Assembly (NCBI RefSeq): GCF_900606115.1
Contig: NZ_UWPJ01000009.1
Span: 52,125-116,124 of the forward strand
DNA: 64,000 bases
Reading direction: 5' to 3'
Source of the DNA: Pigmentiphaga humi
GTDB taxonomy: Bacteria > Pseudomonadota > Gammaproteobacteria > Burkholderiales > Burkholderiaceae_B
A model generated the notes under the pieces. The model made no database searches. It worked only from the letters and a program-made list of their open reading frames with translations, and had not been told where the DNA came from. Every line of letters starts with the position of its first letter. The stretch's first letter is position 1. The translations under genes and the position numbers were made by a program. This document shows, piece after piece, positions 49,556 to 59,042 of this stretch.

Positions 49556-50526
49556 TTCTGCGCTGCTCCGATTTCCTGGACGATCTTGCGATAACGCTCG
49601 ATGTCCGCCGCGATCAGCTTGCGGAAAGCGTCGGGCGGGCTGTAGAAGCGATCGTTTTTCATCGACTGAAAGAACTTTTCCGACTCCGCATCGGCCAGGA
49701 TGGTCTTGAGCTCCCCTTCCAGACGCGCGACGATGGCCGCGGGCGTCCTGGCGGGGGCCAGCACGCCCATCCAGTTCTTCACCTCGAAGCCCGGCAGCCC
49801 GGCAGCCTCGGCGATGGTGGGCACACCCGGCGCCAGCGGCGTGGGTTCGGCCGAAGACACCGCGAGCATTTTCAGGCGGCCGTTCTTGGCGAAGGTTTCG
49901 GACGAGGAATAGCCGCTGGACACCATGTCCACCTCGCCGGCCACGGCGGCCTGCACCGACTGCGGCGTGCCGTTGTAGGGGATGTAGCGCACCGGCAGGC
50001 GGGCCTCCGCGACGAACATGGCCATGCCCAGGTACATCGTGGTCGAGCCGCTAATGGCGCCGTAGGTCAGCCTGTCGGGATGCGCCCGCGCATAGGCCAT
50101 CATCTCTTGCAGCGTGTTGAACGGCGCGTCGGCGCGCGCGGCGATGCTATTGGGCGAACTGGCCACGGTCGCGATAGGGGCGAAGTCCTTCAGCGTGTCG
50201 AACGGCAGGTCGGGATAAAACGCTGGATTGATCGCATGCGCGATGCTGGTGAACAGCAGCGTATAGCCGTCCGGACCGGCCTGGGCGACGCGCGCGGTGC
50301 CGATGGAAGCGCCCGCCCCCGGCTTGTTCTCGACGATGACCGGCTGCCCGAGCCGGCCCTCCAGGCGCTTGGCGAGATATCTGCCGATCTGGTCCACTCC
50401 GCCGCCCGGGGCGAACGGCACCACGAGCGTCACCGGGCGCGACGGATAGGTCTCGGCGGCGTGGGAAAGACTGGCGGACAGCAGCAGGGCCGCGGCCGCT
50501 GCGCCCTGCAAGAGTTGCTTGAACAT
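49552..50526 (-). CDS. Bug/TTT family periplasmic substrate-binding protein
   Basis: A 324-residue exported protein with a Sec signal peptide (LLLSASLSHA) and the opening ETYPSRPVTLVVPFAPGGGV. Motifs GQPVIVENKPGAGASIGT and RYIPYNGTPQSVQAAVAGEV mark the family. GAGGA lies before the ATG. It follows the porin gene by 14 bases; the pair would carry a carboxylate across the outer membrane and hold it in the periplasm. No inner-membrane transporter gene is in the cluster. Confidence 0.92.
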   Translation of the reverse strand: MFKQLLQGAAAAALLLSASLSHAAETYPSRPVTLVVPFAPGGGVDQIGRYLAKRLEGRLGQPVIVENKPGAGASIGTARVAQAGPDGYTLLFTSIAHAINPAFYPDLPFDTLKDFAPIATVASSPNSIAARADAPFNTLQEMMAYARAHPDRLTYGAISGSTTMYLGMAMFVAEARLPVRYIPYNGTPQSVQAAVAGEVDMVSSGYSSSETFAKNGRLKMLAVSSAEPTPLAPGVPTIAEAAGLPGFEVKNWMGVLAPARTPAAIVARLEGELKTILADAESEKFFQSMKNDRFYSPPDAFRKLIAADIERYRKIVQEIGAAQK

Positions 50527-50540
50527 GACGGATTCCTCTT

Positions 50541-51674
50541 TCAGAAGCGATGGCGCAGGCCGACGGTGAACGAACGCGGATCGTTCTTGTAGATGGCCGG
50601 ATCGCCATGGCTGCCGCGCAGGTCGGTGACGAAATCCGCATAGAGCGCGGTGCGCTTGGACAGGTTGTAGAGCGAGCCGACGTTGACCACGAAAGTGTCG
50701 GTGCCATCGACGATGCGGTACGCGCCGGTGCCGTTGGTGCGATGCTGGCCGAATTTGACGTAGGGTTCGAACGCGCCCGCCTGGTAGGCGGCGGTAACGG
50801 CCCAAGCCGACGCATGCGTCCAGCGGGCGGCGGGCCCGGACGCCGTCTCGTACTGATAGATCGCGCCGACCTTGAGCTTGCCGAACGCATAGGTGCCGCC
50901 CAGGGTGGCCAGTTCGCCCTTGGCGTTCCAGAGCGGGTCGGGCCGCACCTGCGCATAGCCTGCGGCCAGGAACAGATTGCCGCTGGTGTAGCCCAGCGTG
51001 GCGTCGAAGTGATTGCCGTTGCCGTTGAGCGGATGGCTGCCCGTTTCGCCCAGCGCGTACATGAGCCTGGCCTGGAAGCCGCCGATGCGCGGCGAGGTGT
51101 ACTGAACCGAGTTGTTCTTGCGGTTGGACTCGGCCGAGCCGGCGGTGCCGTTACCGCCGGAGAACACCGAGATGCCGTCGTTGTTGTTGCCGCCCCGGCC
51201 CGGGCTGCCGGAGATCCAGCGGCCGACCACCGCGAGGTCGCCGTTGTACATGATGCCGGTGCCGTTGAAGCCGCTGGCGCACCAGTGCAGATCGACCTGG
51301 CACATGAGATTGGCGGTGCCGGTGAGCTGCCGGCCCAGGCGCAGCTCGCCGGCGGCGTTGCTCGACAGGCCGACCCACGATGCGCGGTTGAACAGGCCGA
51401 AGCGGCTGGCCGCGCCGGTGTCGATGGCGGGCCCCATCTCCAGCATGAAATTGGCGCGCAAACCGTTGCCCATGTCCTCGCTGCCGGCGATGAGCAGGCG
51501 CGATGCGCCGAAGCCGCCGTTCTGCAGGCGCGTGATCTTGTCGCCGTTGGCGGCCTTGTAGAGTTGCAGGCCGGCATCCACCTCGCCGGACAAGGTGACG
51601 CGGCTCTGCGCCCCCGCACCTGCCGCCACGCCGCAAAGCAGCGCCCCGAGCGCCATCCCGTACTTAAAACCCAT
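50541..51674 (-). CDS. Gram-negative general porin (betaproteobacterial type)
   Basis: A 377-residue outer-membrane barrel. The signal peptide ends GAGAQ before SRVTLSGEVDAGLQLY, the usual first strand. Alternating strands run throughout, with the porin signature RASWVGLSSNAAGELRLGRQ, and the protein ends in Phe (RSFTVGLRHRF), as needed for barrel assembly. It is the first gene of the minus-strand catabolic cluster and probably admits the substrate. A perfect inverted repeat lies about 90 bases upstream. Confidence 0.92.
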   Translation of the reverse strand: MGFKYGMALGALLCGVAAGAGAQSRVTLSGEVDAGLQLYKAANGDKITRLQNGGFGASRLLIAGSEDMGNGLRANFMLEMGPAIDTGAASRFGLFNRASWVGLSSNAAGELRLGRQLTGTANLMCQVDLHWCASGFNGTGIMYNGDLAVVGRWISGSPGRGGNNNDGISVFSGGNGTAGSAESNRKNNSVQYTSPRIGGFQARLMYALGETGSHPLNGNGNHFDATLGYTSGNLFLAAGYAQVRPDPLWNAKGELATLGGTYAFGKLKVGAIYQYETASGPAARWTHASAWAVTAAYQAGAFEPYVKFGQHRTNGTGAYRIVDGTDTFVVNVGSLYNLSKRTALYADFVTDLRGSHGDPAIYKNDPRSFTVGLRHRF

Positions 51675-51760
51675 GAGGGGTCTCCTTGTTTTTTATGATC
51701 GATCCGGAATCGCGCTGCGTGCGCGGCGCGATGCGAGGATTGTCATCAAGAGACCCCGGG

Positions 51761-51780
51761 CCCATTTCATACAAAATGGG
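51761..51780. promoter_or_regulatory. Inverted repeat upstream of the porin-led cluster
   Basis: CCCATTTCATACAAAATGGG: perfect 7-base arms around a six-base centre, 87 bases before the porin start. It may be a regulator site for the catabolic cluster. No other copy was noticed. Confidence 0.35.
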
Positions 51781-51874
51781 TGTTATCGATAAATTCCTCC
51801 TGATATCGGGATTTTTTAGGGGTTTTCCTCAAGCGTGACGCAGCGCTTCGCGCCGATGCAGCCACGCCGCCTCA

Positions 51875-51908
51875 AAAGCAAACCGCCCGGCGCGAAGCCG
51901 GGCGGTTG
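51875..51908 (-). terminator. Rho-independent terminator after the alpha/beta hydrolase gene
   Basis: On the minus strand the stem AACCGCCCGGC / GCCGGGCGGTT with a TTCGC loop is followed by a T-rich tail (TTTGCTTTT). It lies about 36 bases past the hydrolase stop. Confidence 0.85.
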
Positions 51909-51943
51909 TCGGAACGAGCAATGCGAACTTCAGGCCATGGTGC

Positions 51944-53761
51944 TCAGAAGCGCAACCCCTGGGCCGACATGGCGTCCAGTTGCGCATTCAGCGCCGCGCG
52001 GGCCTGGGCCGCCGCATCCTCTTCCTCGGGCGCCGCCGTCTTGGCCATGCGGCTCAGCGTCTGCGTCTCGCCGTCGTAGGGCAGCTTGGGGCCCTCGCAC
52101 GTGCTGCTGCGGCCCGCCACGACACCGTCCGCGAAGTAGCGCCCGATCTTCTCGTTCACGCACTCGACGCCCAGCGATACCAGGCCATGGGTGTAGTAAT
52201 CGCGGAGCGTGGTCATGTGCGCCTGCGGCAGGCTCGCGAAGGAGCGCAGCGCCCCTTCGGTCGCGGTCAGCGCATCGAACTCGGTCTGCAGCATCAGGAT
52301 GGGGCCGGTCTGCGCGGCGCGCGACAAGGCCGGCCGGCTGACCGACGGGCCGCCCCAATTCACGCACTCGTTGTTGGTGACCGATCCGCCCTCGTAAGGA
52401 TAGCTCGCGGCCATCTGGTTGCCCAGGTCGACCCAGTATGAGGATTCGGTGCTGGTGGCGACGGTGTCGTTGCACACCACGGTATGGAACACGGCGCTAG
52501 AGGGCCCCATCTCGATCGGCTGGGACTGCGGATCCCGGGCCTCGAAGTACGGCTTGACCATCGATTGAGCCAACCCTCGTATTTCGATGTCGTCGCCGAA
52601 GGACTCCGGCGCGAACGGATACTCCAGCAGCACCTCCTCCAGCTTCACGGGATCGTCCTCGATTCCGGGATTGTCGAGAAAGATTTGATGCATGCCGCGC
52701 GCCGCGGAGAGCAGTTGCGCGCCCTTGACCACATTCGCCGTCCTGTTGAGGATCGCGTGGCTCGAAGCCTGCTTGCCGAACGCCACCCGCATGGGTTCGG
52801 GCAAGGCCCGGTAGATGGCCGCGATCGACGCGGCATCGGTGCCTATCGCGAAATGGTCCGGATGGCGGGCGGCATAGGAAGGAATGAAACTGTCGAGCAC
52901 GTGCTGCATGGATTTGGGCTGCAGCACCAGATTGACGTCGATATTGCCGGTCACGTCCATCGAGCTGTCCAGCACCATGCGGCCGACCCGCTCGGGAAAC
53001 AGCGACGCATACCATACGCCGAGCCACGTGCCGTAGGAGATGCCGTAGTAGTTGAACTTGGCGTCGCCCAGCAGTTCGCGCACGAGATCCATGTCGCGCG
53101 CCGTGCTGTCGGTGTTGACGTACTTGACCATGGGATTGCGCAGGCAGGCATCGCCCAGCGCATTGGCGTTGAACAGCATGGCGGCAACGTTGTCCTCGCT
53201 GCGGTCCGAACTGTGCCGCACCGGCCTCAGTATGCCGTTGTTGGCGCAGTACAGGCGGCTGCTCGCCCCCACGCCGCGCGGCGAAAAACCGATGAGGTCG
53301 TAGCGCTGGGGAATCGCTCGCAGGCTCTGGCCGACGGCGGTCTCGTCGCTGGCGTTCTCCCACAGCGCCGCCAGGTTCATCGACAAGGCAAGACCGTCTC
53401 CGCCCGGACCGCCGGGATTGACCAGGATGGCCCCCTGGCGCTGCGTGGGCACGCTCGCCGTCACGCGCGAGATGGCCACGACGGCGTCGCCGCGTTCGGG
53501 CGCCGAGTAGTCGAGCGGCACGCGTATGGTCGCGCAGCTCAGGCGTTTCTTCAGTTCGGGATCGACAATGACGTCGATGGTGTCGCCACAGGACGTCCAG
53601 TTGACCGCTTGTTCGCGATACGGCTGCATGGGGTCGGAGACCGCCCCGCTGCCTCCGCCGCACCCTGCCAGGACGGCCAGCGCAAGCGCAGCCAGGCCGG
53701 TTTCCGTCATGCGCAGCCGCCCGGCACGGGCTTGCCTGCTCCAACCTCGGTGCATACTCAT
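51944..53761 (-). CDS. Exported alpha/beta hydrolase with TAP-like C-terminal domain
   Basis: A 605-residue hydrolase. The N-terminus holds a lipoprotein signal ending LAGC, so it is likely membrane-attached. The alpha/beta fold shows the oxyanion segment VNPGGPGGDGLALSM, RYDLIGFSPRGVGAS, and the nucleophile elbow GISYGTWLG (Ser), with a C-terminal TAP-like domain that supplies the Asp and His (FDALTATEG, HGLVS). Family members include tripeptidyl and proline aminopeptidases and esterases of actinobacteria. Starts at 53791, 53761, 53755 and 53710 are possible; 53761 has AGAGAA before it. It is a single gene on the minus strand. Confidence 0.85.
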   Translation of the reverse strand: MSMHRGWSRQARAGRLRMTETGLAALALAVLAGCGGGSGAVSDPMQPYREQAVNWTSCGDTIDVIVDPELKKRLSCATIRVPLDYSAPERGDAVVAISRVTASVPTQRQGAILVNPGGPGGDGLALSMNLAALWENASDETAVGQSLRAIPQRYDLIGFSPRGVGASSRLYCANNGILRPVRHSSDRSEDNVAAMLFNANALGDACLRNPMVKYVNTDSTARDMDLVRELLGDAKFNYYGISYGTWLGVWYASLFPERVGRMVLDSSMDVTGNIDVNLVLQPKSMQHVLDSFIPSYAARHPDHFAIGTDAASIAAIYRALPEPMRVAFGKQASSHAILNRTANVVKGAQLLSAARGMHQIFLDNPGIEDDPVKLEEVLLEYPFAPESFGDDIEIRGLAQSMVKPYFEARDPQSQPIEMGPSSAVFHTVVCNDTVATSTESSYWVDLGNQMAASYPYEGGSVTNNECVNWGGPSVSRPALSRAAQTGPILMLQTEFDALTATEGALRSFASLPQAHMTTLRDYYTHGLVSLGVECVNEKIGRYFADGVVAGRSSTCEGPKLPYDGETQTLSRMAKTAAPEEEDAAAQARAALNAQLDAMSAQGLRF

Positions 53762-53929
53762 GGCTTCTCTATTCGTAACTATTGTATTCAATTATGACTG
53801 ACGATGAGATAGCTGGGCAAGCGCGAGGCTGTCTCCCGTCCCGCCGGATTTTGCGAGTCCGGACGCTTCGATCTATGCTGGGCGGCTGGATGCGCCGCGC
53901 GGCCGCGCCACTGGCTGGAGGTCCGACCC

Positions 53930-54310
53930 ATGAAATCCGCCGAGCAACCCGATATCGATTTGCATCGCGTCTACGATCATGCCCAGGTGCCGGCCGGCCG
54001 CCTGCGCGTCCTGGTGGACCGCCTGTGGCCGCGCGGCATGCGGCGCGAGGCGCTGTCCTACGACGCCTGGCCCAAGGACCTCGCCCCCAGCCCGGAACTG
54101 CGGCGCTGGTTCGGCCATCGGCCCGAACGCTGGGCCGAGTTCCATCGGCGCTATGCCGCGGAACTGCAGGACGAAGCCCAGCAGCAGGCCATGGCAGCGC
54201 TGCTGCGCGATGCCGCGGGCCGGCCCATTACGCTGCTCTACGGCGCGAAGGATCCCGAACACAACCATGCCCTCGTGCTGCGCGAGGCTCTGCTGCACGC
54301 TGCACACTGA
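53930..54310 (+). CDS. DUF488 family protein
   Basis: A 126-residue protein with the DUF488 signatures RVLVDRLWPRGM and WPKDLAPSPELRRWFGH, and LLYGAKDPEHNHALVL near the end. The family is widespread and its function is unknown. It lies just before ogt with a 7-base gap and may be co-expressed with it. Confidence 0.85.
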   Translation: MKSAEQPDIDLHRVYDHAQVPAGRLRVLVDRLWPRGMRREALSYDAWPKDLAPSPELRRWFGHRPERWAEFHRRYAAELQDEAQQQAMAALLRDAAGRPITLLYGAKDPEHNHALVLREALLHAAH

Positions 54311-54317
54311 CGATGCC

Positions 54318-54863
54318 ATGACGCCCTTGCCGATTTTCCTGGAATCGACTGCCACCCCGGTGGGACTGATGCTGGTCTTGACGGACGAGGCCGGCCGCTT
54401 GCGCGCGGTAGACTGGGAAGACTACCGGCCCCGCATGCACCAGCTGCTCGGCCATCACTACGGCAAGACCGGGTACGCGCTATTCGACCGCGAAGGCGCG
54501 AGCGAGGCGCGGCGGCGGCTGGACGCCTATATCGGCGGAGAACTCTCGGCCATCGACGGACTCGGCATCGCCACGGCCGGCACGCCCTTCCAGCGCGCGG
54601 TATGGACCGAACTGCAGCGGATTCCGCTGGGCACCACCATTACCTATTCAGAGTTGGCGCGGCGCATCGGCCGCCCCAAGGCGGTCCGCGCCGTCGGCCT
54701 GGCCAACGGCGCCAACCCGGTCAGCATCGTCGTGCCTTGCCACCGGGTCGTGGGGGCCAACGCAACCCTGACCGGCTATGGCGGCGGCCTGCACCGCAAG
54801 GCGTGGCTGCTCGCGCACGAAGGCGCGCGGCAGCTGCCGTCGCCGCAGGGCGCGCTGTTCTAA
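54318..54863 (+). CDS. ogt: Methylated-DNA-protein-cysteine methyltransferase
   Basis: Suicide repair enzyme that removes O6-alkyl groups from guanine. The 181-residue protein has the active-site PCHRVVG with Cys141, the helix-turn-helix segment TYSELARRIGRPKAVRAVG, and the arginine finger within it. The N-terminal domain has no Ada-type zinc site, so Ogt rather than Ada. Start ATG at 54318 is seven bases past the DUF488 stop. Confidence 0.93.
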   Translation: MTPLPIFLESTATPVGLMLVLTDEAGRLRAVDWEDYRPRMHQLLGHHYGKTGYALFDREGASEARRRLDAYIGGELSAIDGLGIATAGTPFQRAVWTELQRIPLGTTITYSELARRIGRPKAVRAVGLANGANPVSIVVPCHRVVGANATLTGYGGGLHRKAWLLAHEGARQLPSPQGALF

Positions 54864-54929
54864 CACGCCGTTGCGCGTATAGTCCCCGCTGTCCATCCCC
54901 TACCCTCCATTCCAGGTGCGAACACGCCC

Positions 54930-55628
54930 ATGAACAGAGTCCTCTACGATCTCGCCGGCGCCAATCCCGATTTCCGCTTCAGCCCCTATTGCTGGCGCGC
55001 GCGTCTGGCGCTGGCCCACAAAGGACTGGCGGTGCAGACCGTGCCATGGCGTTTCAAGGAAAAGGACAAACTCGCGTTCTCCGGCCAAGGCCGGGTACCG
55101 GTGCTGGTGGACGGCGACAACGTCGTGGCCGACTCATGGCGGATCGCCGTCTATCTGGAAGACGCCTACCCGGACGCGCCTGCGCTGTTCGCGGGTCCCC
55201 AAGCCCGGTCGCTGGCCCGCTTCGTCAACGGCTGGGCCGACTCCGTGCAACTGGCCGGGCTGAGCCGGCTGGTCCTGGCCGACATCCCCGCCGCGCTGCA
55301 CGCCGACGACCTCTCCTACTTCCAGACCAGCCGCGAACAGCGCTTCGGCATGCCGCTTGCCGCCATCTGCGCCGACCGCGAACAGCGCGTCGAATCATTC
55401 CGCGCCAGCCTGTTCCCGCTGCGGCAGGCGCTGGCCGACCAGCCTTTCCTGTGCGGCCACGCGCCCGCCTATGCCGACTACATCGCCTTCGGCGGCTTCC
55501 AATGGGCCCGCTGCGTCAGCGATTTCCCGGTTCTGGCGCACGACGACATCATCGCGCAATGGCTGGAGCGCATGCTGGAGGCGGCCGGGCCTGCGGCCCG
55601 GGGCATGCCCGCGCTGCGCTGCGCTTGA
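54930..55628 (+). CDS. Glutathione S-transferase family protein, beta-etherase (LigE)-like
   Basis: A 232-residue GST. The N-terminal thioredoxin-like domain has FRFSPYCWRARLALAHKGL; the catalytic residue region is SPYCW, and QGRVPVLVDG and VADSWRIAVYLED follow. The order and spacing resemble LigE-type beta-etherases, in which a Ser/Thr near this site binds glutathione. Substrate is not known; a lignin-derived aryl ether would fit the aromatic theme of the window, but this is weak inference. Confidence 0.85.
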   Translation: MNRVLYDLAGANPDFRFSPYCWRARLALAHKGLAVQTVPWRFKEKDKLAFSGQGRVPVLVDGDNVVADSWRIAVYLEDAYPDAPALFAGPQARSLARFVNGWADSVQLAGLSRLVLADIPAALHADDLSYFQTSREQRFGMPLAAICADREQRVESFRASLFPLRQALADQPFLCGHAPAYADYIAFGGFQWARCVSDFPVLAHDDIIAQWLERMLEAAGPAARGMPALRCA

Positions 55629-55704
55629 GCCCGGTCGGCGCTTGCAAAGCGCCGCCACGTCTCCATGTAAGTGAAGTGCCATGGTGTTTTGCTTGTCCAC
55701 GTCG

Positions 55705-55741
55705 ATAGCCATTTACGATTGACCAAATAAAATCAATCAAT
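55705..55741 (+). promoter_or_regulatory. Candidate OxyR binding site upstream of ahpC
   Basis: Four tetranucleotides with exact 7-base spacing match the ATAG-N7-CTAT-N7-ATAG-N7-CTAT pattern: ATAG (55705), CGAT (55716), ATAA (55727) and CAAT (55738), 13 of 16 positions. A possible -35 TTGATC starts at 55742, directly next to it, and TATAAA at 55763. Confidence 0.5.
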
Positions 55742-55811
55742 TTGATCAATTCACTAGCGACGTATAAAGTTCATATACGTCTTTTCAACCCAGCAACGAG
55801 AGGAACCTGCA

Positions 55812-56375
55812 ATGGCTCTAGTCAATACCCCGATCAAGCCCTTCAAAGCCACCGCTTTCAAGGAAGGCAAGTTCATCGAAGTCACCGACGAGACCCTGAA
55901 GGGCAAGTGGTCGGTGGTCGTGTTCTACCCGGCCGACTTCACCTTCGTGTGCCCGACCGAGCTGGAAGACCTGGCCGACAACTACGCCGAATTCCAGAAG
56001 CTGGGCGTCGAGGTGTACTCGGTCTCGACCGACACGCACTTCTCGCACAAGGCCTGGCACGACACCTCGGCCGCCATCGGCAAGATCAAGTACGCGATGA
56101 TCGGCGATCCCACCTGGGAAGTCACCAGGAACTTCGACGTGCTGCGCGACGGCCAGGGCCTGGCTGACCGCGGCACCTTCATCATCGACCCGCAAGGCGT
56201 GATCCAGGGCGTGGAAGTCACCGCCGAAGGCATCGGCCGCGACGCCAAGGAACTCCTGCGCAAGGTCAAGGCCGCGATCTACGTCGCCAACCACCCCGGC
56301 GAAGTGTGCCCGGCCAAGTGGAAGGAAGGCGAAAAGACCCTGGCTCCCTCGCTGGACCTGGTCGGCAAGATCTAA
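55812..56375 (+). CDS. ahpC: Peroxiredoxin, alkyl hydroperoxide reductase subunit C
   Basis: A 187-residue typical 2-Cys peroxiredoxin that reduces hydrogen peroxide and organic hydroperoxides. The peroxidatic Cys47 is in [11 protein letters not shown] and the resolving Cys166 in GEVCPAKW; the two-Cys pattern and family length match. AGAGGAA lies before the ATG. It is followed by ahpF, its electron donor, 152 bases downstream. A candidate OxyR site lies upstream, so oxidative induction is likely. Confidence 0.97.
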   Translation: MALVNTPIKPFKATAFKEGKFIEVTDETLKGKWSVVVFYPADFTFVCPTELEDLADNYAEFQKLGVEVYSVSTDTHFSHKAWHDTSAAIGKIKYAMIGDPTWEVTRNFDVLRDGQGLADRGTFIIDPQGVIQGVEVTAEGIGRDAKELLRKVKAAIYVANHPGEVCPAKWKEGEKTLAPSLDLVGKI

Positions 56376-56527
56376 GCAGTTCCGCAACGGCGGCGGCCTG
56401 CGGGGCGCCGCCTGGTCGGGGGGCGCGCTACCGCTGCCGGCCCTCCGCGCAAAATACGGTCCGGATCGCCACAAGCGGTCCGGACATCATCCGAAAAACA
56501 CAAGTACCGGAATAGGGGATACGAATC

Positions 56528-58117
56528 ATGCTGGACGTCAATCTCAAGAACCAGTTGCAAGCCTATTTGGAAAAGATCACGCAGCCGATCGAAATCGTCG
56601 CGTCCATCGACGACGGCGACAAATCGCGCGAACTTTCCGAACTCCTGAACGAGATTGCCGCCCTGTCGGACCGCATCACGCTGATCGAGCGACGCGACGA
56701 CGATGAACGCAAGCCCTCTTTCGCCATCAACCGCCCCGGGCAGGATCTCGGCATCCGTTTTGCCGCCATCCCCATGGGCCATGAATTCACGTCGCTGGTG
56801 CTTGCGCTGCTGCAGGCCGGCGGCCACCCGGTCAAGCTCGACGACGACGTCATCGAGCAGATCAAGAATCTCGACGGCGACTACACCTTCGAGACCTATA
56901 TGTCGCTGTCGTGCCAGAACTGCCCGGAAGTCGTGCAGTCGCTGAACGTGCTGGCGCTGCTGAACCCGCGCATCCGCCAGGTGACCATCGACGGCGCGCT
57001 GTTCCAGAATGAAGTCGAAGAGCGCCAGATCATGGCCGTCCCCACGGTCTATCTGAACGGCGAAGTGTTCGGCCAGGGCCGCATGGGCGTGGCCGAGTTC
57101 CTTGCCAAGCTGGACAGCGGCGCGAGCAAGCGCGACGCCGAAAAGCTCAGCGCCAAGGAACCGTACGACGTGCTGATCGTCGGCGGCGGCCCGGCCGGCG
57201 CTGCCTCCGCCGTCTATGCGGCGCGCAAGGGCGTGCGCACGGGCGTGGTGGCCGAGCGCTTCGGCGGCCAGGTGCTCGACACCCTGGCGATCGAGAACTT
57301 CATTTCCGTCAAGGAAACCGAAGGGCCCAAGTTCGCCGCGGCGCTGGAAGAACACGTCAAGGCCTACGACGTGGACATCATGAACGTGCAGCGCGCCGAA
57401 GCGCTGGTGCCGGGCAGCAAGCTCATCGAGGTCAAGCTCGCCAACGGCGGCACGCTCAAGAGCAAATCCGTCATCCTGTCCACCGGCGCCCGCTGGCGCG
57501 AAGTCAACGTGCCGGGCGAACGCGAATACCGCAACCACGGCGTGGCCTACTGCCCGCACTGCGACGGCCCGCTGTTCAAGGGCAAGCGCGTGTCGGTGAT
57601 CGGCGGCGGCAACTCGGGCGTGGAAGCGGCCATCGACCTGGCGGGCATCGTGCAGCACGTCACGCTGCTCGAGTTCGCTCCCGAACTGCGGGCGGACGCG
57701 ATATTGCAGCGCAAGCTGTACAGCCTGCCCAACGTCACGGTCGTCACCCAGGCGCAGACCACCGAGATCACCGGCGACGGCCAGAAGGTCAACGGCATTT
57801 CCTACAAGGACCGCCAATCGGGCGAGCAACACCACATCGAGCTGGAAGGCGTGTTCGTCCAGATCGGGCTGGTGCCGAACACCGAATGGCTCAAGGGCAC
57901 GATCGCGCTGAGCAAGCACGGCGAAATCGAAGTCGACGCCAGGGGCCAGACCTCGATACCGGGCGTATTCGCGGCAGGCGACGTGACCACCGTGCCGTAC
58001 AAGCAGATCGTCATCGCCGCCGGCGACGGCGCCAAGGCCGCGCTGAGCGCCTTCGACTACCTGATCCGCTCTTCGGTGGAAACCGACGAGCCGGCAACGG
58101 TCGCAGTGCCCGCCTGA
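56528..58117 (+). CDS. ahpF: Alkyl hydroperoxide reductase subunit F
   Basis: A 529-residue FAD/NADH disulfide reductase that recycles AhpC. The N-terminal domain carries two thioredoxin folds with the CxxC pair in SCQNCPE (Cys129, Cys132). The C-terminal thioredoxin-reductase part has [20 protein letters not shown] (FAD), the second redox pair in YCPHCDGP, and [14 protein letters not shown] (NADH). Cys positions equal those of the enteric enzyme. A GGGG-containing site lies before the ATG. A terminator follows. Confidence 0.96.
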   Translation: MLDVNLKNQLQAYLEKITQPIEIVASIDDGDKSRELSELLNEIAALSDRITLIERRDDDERKPSFAINRPGQDLGIRFAAIPMGHEFTSLVLALLQAGGHPVKLDDDVIEQIKNLDGDYTFETYMSLSCQNCPEVVQSLNVLALLNPRIRQVTIDGALFQNEVEERQIMAVPTVYLNGEVFGQGRMGVAEFLAKLDSGASKRDAEKLSAKEPYDVLIVGGGPAGAASAVYAARKGVRTGVVAERFGGQVLDTLAIENFISVKETEGPKFAAALEEHVKAYDVDIMNVQRAEALVPGSKLIEVKLANGGTLKSKSVILSTGARWREVNVPGEREYRNHGVAYCPHCDGPLFKGKRVSVIGGGNSGVEAAIDLAGIVQHVTLLEFAPELRADAILQRKLYSLPNVTVVTQAQTTEITGDGQKVNGISYKDRQSGEQHHIELEGVFVQIGLVPNTEWLKGTIALSKHGEIEVDARGQTSIPGVFAAGDVTTVPYKQIVIAAGDGAKAALSAFDYLIRSSVETDEPATVAVPA

Positions 58118-58140
58118 TTCGTTGCTGGGTTGGCGGTCCG

Positions 58141-58177
58141 GGGCTCGCAGGGCAACCTGCGGGCCCTTTTTCTTTTT
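58141..58177 (+). terminator. Rho-independent terminator after ahpF
   Basis: Stem GGGCTCGCAGG / CCTGCGGGCCC with loop GCAA, followed by TTTTTCTTTTT. It lies about 24 bases past the ahpF stop. Confidence 0.92.
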
Positions 58178-58214
58178 GCTTCCGGCACCCGGGCCCGTTC
58201 TTGAAAGACGGTGC

Positions 58215-58910
58215 TCAGGCCGCGGCGCCGTCGCCCTGCGCGCGCTCGCCGGCTTCCCACTGTTCGAGCAGGATCGCGATGTTGGCGGCCGTCCGTTCGA
58301 TGTGCTGGCTCAGGAGGCCACAGGCCCGCGCGTGCTCGCGCGCGAGCGTGGCGGCGAGGATGGCTTCGTGCTCGTCGGGAATGTCCCGGTCCAGCGGCCG
58401 TTCGCGCAGGAAGATGCGCCGGTAGCGGTCGGAAAACGCCAGCAGCTTCTCGCAGAACTGCAGCAGCACCGGCATCTGGCCGCCGCCGATCAGCGTCATG
58501 TGGAATTCGCGGTGGCGCGCTTCCCATTCGAGCAGCGCCTGCGTGTCGCTGGCCGCGCGCCGTTCGACCTGCTGCAGCCTGTGATGCGCCGCCAGCACCT
58601 GCACTTCCCATTCCTCGCCGCCGTACTGCATGGACGATCGCAGCGCCTGCGGTTCGAGCACGATGCGCAGATCGGTGATCTCCCGGTGGTTGCGCAGCGA
58701 TACCGGCGCGACCTGGTAGCCGCGCTGGTCCTGCGCGATCACCAGGCCTTCGGCGGCCAGCCGCGACAGGGCTTCGCGCAGCGGACTGAGGCTGACGTCG
58801 AATTGCTGGCTGAGCTGGTTCAAACGCAATTGCTGACCGGGCGGGAAGGTGCCGTTCAGCAGTTCTTCGCGCAGGGACTGAGTAAGCTGGGAGGTCAGGG
58901 ATGTACTCAT
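58215..58910 (-). CDS. GntR family regulator with FCD domain
   Basis: A 231-residue FadR-type regulator. The winged helix is in SLREELLNGTFPPGQQLRLN with SLSPLREALSRLAAEGL; the FCD ligand domain follows from about residue 80, with the metal-binding pattern R..D...HH in LRIVLEPQALR, HREFHMTLI and DEHEAIL. Regulators of this kind respond to carboxylates. It is divergent from the carboxymuconolactone-decarboxylase-like gene, 132 bases away. Confidence 0.92.
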   Translation of the reverse strand: MSTSLTSQLTQSLREELLNGTFPPGQQLRLNQLSQQFDVSLSPLREALSRLAAEGLVIAQDQRGYQVAPVSLRNHREITDLRIVLEPQALRSSMQYGGEEWEVQVLAAHHRLQQVERRAASDTQALLEWEARHREFHMTLIGGGQMPVLLQFCEKLLAFSDRYRRIFLRERPLDRDIPDEHEAILAATLAREHARACGLLSQHIERTAANIAILLEQWEAGERAQGDGAAA

Positions 58911-58972
58911 GGCACATTGGGGAGGACAACCGCGGACGATGGACCCGGCATGCGGCTCGAACCGGGATGGGG

Positions 58973-58999
58973 AAAATCGATATTGACTACAAAATCGAT
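58973..58999. promoter_or_regulatory. Candidate GntR operator: two AAAATCGAT repeats 18 bases apart
   Basis: AAAATCGAT occurs at 58973-58981 and 58991-58999, with TTGACTACAA between. TTG-N4-CAA is also an inverted repeat. It lies between the divergent GntR and downstream genes. Confidence 0.4.
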
Positions 59000-59042
59000 T
59001 TCAATAAATATAAACGAAATTGCCTAGAGGAGATACCCCGTC

